Of a stretch of 64,000 nucleotides of DNA, positions 63,823 to 64,000 are shown one piece after another. Both the position numbers and the translations under genes were made by a program. Source of the DNA: Nostoc sp. CHAB 5824 (GTDB lineage: Bacteria > Cyanobacteriota > Cyanobacteriia > Cyanobacteriales > Nostocaceae); the NCBI RefSeq assembly GCF_020829665.1, contig NZ_JAIVFT010000022.1:1-64000 (forward strand), in the 5' to 3' direction. Each line of letters starts with the position of its first letter. Positions within the stretch are counted from its first letter, which is position 1. The notes under the pieces are model-generated. The model had not been told where the DNA came from. It was given only the letters and a program-made list of their open reading frames with translations, and made no database searches.

Positions 63823-64000
63823 CTAAATTCTGTAAGAAGTTAGAGTTACACAAGCAGCGATCGCCCAAGCTGCTAACAGGGCAAAACGCTCTTTCGGTCT
63901 GAGGGTAGAATCTATGGGCAATTGCCCGTTGTAACCACGAGTTACCATTGCCGCAAAGACTCGCTCTGCTCTTTCCAGACTACGGAGATACAAAGCTCCA
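63823..64000 (-). CDS. cbiQ: CbiQ-like ECF transporter transmembrane protein, 3' end only
   Basis: The last 58 residues of a protein cut by the window end. GALYLRSLERAERVFAAMVT and RGYNGQLP carry the coupling-helix motif of CbiQ/EcfT proteins, which joins the membrane part to the ATPase. The stop is TAG at 63823-63825. It lies 29 bases before the CbiO gene, consistent with a cbiMQO-type operon. Confidence 0.85.
   Translation of the reverse strand, partial: GALYLRSLERAERVFAAMVTRGYNGQLPIDSTLRPKERFALLAAWAIAACVTLTSYRI

Overview
The window comes from a heterocyst-forming, Nostoc/Anabaena-like cyanobacterium. Supporting signs are a Psb27 photosystem II assembly lipoprotein, NDH-1 subunits NdhF and NdhD, a DevH-like Crp/Fnr regulator with an NtcA-type site upstream, a PacR/RbcR-type LysR regulator, frequent GCGATCGC (HIP1) octamers, 7-bp tandem repeats (STRR) and many short dispersed palindromes typical of the group. 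No rRNA, tRNA or CRISPR array was seen.

Layout. 0-10 kb: a His-containing membrane protein, a repeat-rich gap, a GT39-type glycosyltransferase, cofH, a PAP2 phosphatase, psb27 and polA (minus strand). 10-21 kb: a PEP-CTERM protein, a HAD hydrolase, an ArgRS-like protein lacking the catalytic core, devH, then a minus-strand cluster with a Ser/Thr kinase and three proteins sharing the same MSQKNET membrane anchor (two of them substrate-binding proteins, one truncated), then pacR, an NnrU/Z-ISO-like gene and a thioredoxin. 22-32.5 kb: ndhF and ndhD, separated by about 6.6 kb of accessory DNA. This island has a toxin-antitoxin pair at each end and, in the middle, a tight four-gene restriction-like operon: methylase with an HsdR_N-like domain, a HEPN protein, a half-size HsdS and a DUF7662-XRE protein. 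32.5-41 kb: a MITE-like element, a broken DUF4351 gene, a large histidine kinase, a Uma2 protein, a MazF-type module between direct repeats, an unrecognised two-gene pair, an orphan RHH protein and a DUF433/DUF29 relic.

41-64 kb: mostly housekeeping. It holds phosphohexomutase, a PD-(D/E)XK protein, a secreted protein followed by an internally duplicated protein, a transglutaminase-like protein, a Ca2+ P-type ATPase, recF, MgtC, a divergent PEP-synthase-like protein, an epimerase, a baeRF3 protein, DUF1361, a repeat-rich secreted protein, an SLH/OprB porin, IS630 and DUF389 relics, a lipoprotein, and the start of an ECF (CbiO/CbiQ) transporter cut by the window end.

The strongest candidates for something undescribed are the helicase-free restriction-like operon with a HEPN protein (25.7-29.8 kb), the kinase plus membrane-anchored binding-protein cluster (14.3-18.8 kb) and the unrecognised gene pair at 38.3-39.8 kb. 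All functions are read from sequence motifs only; no database search was run.
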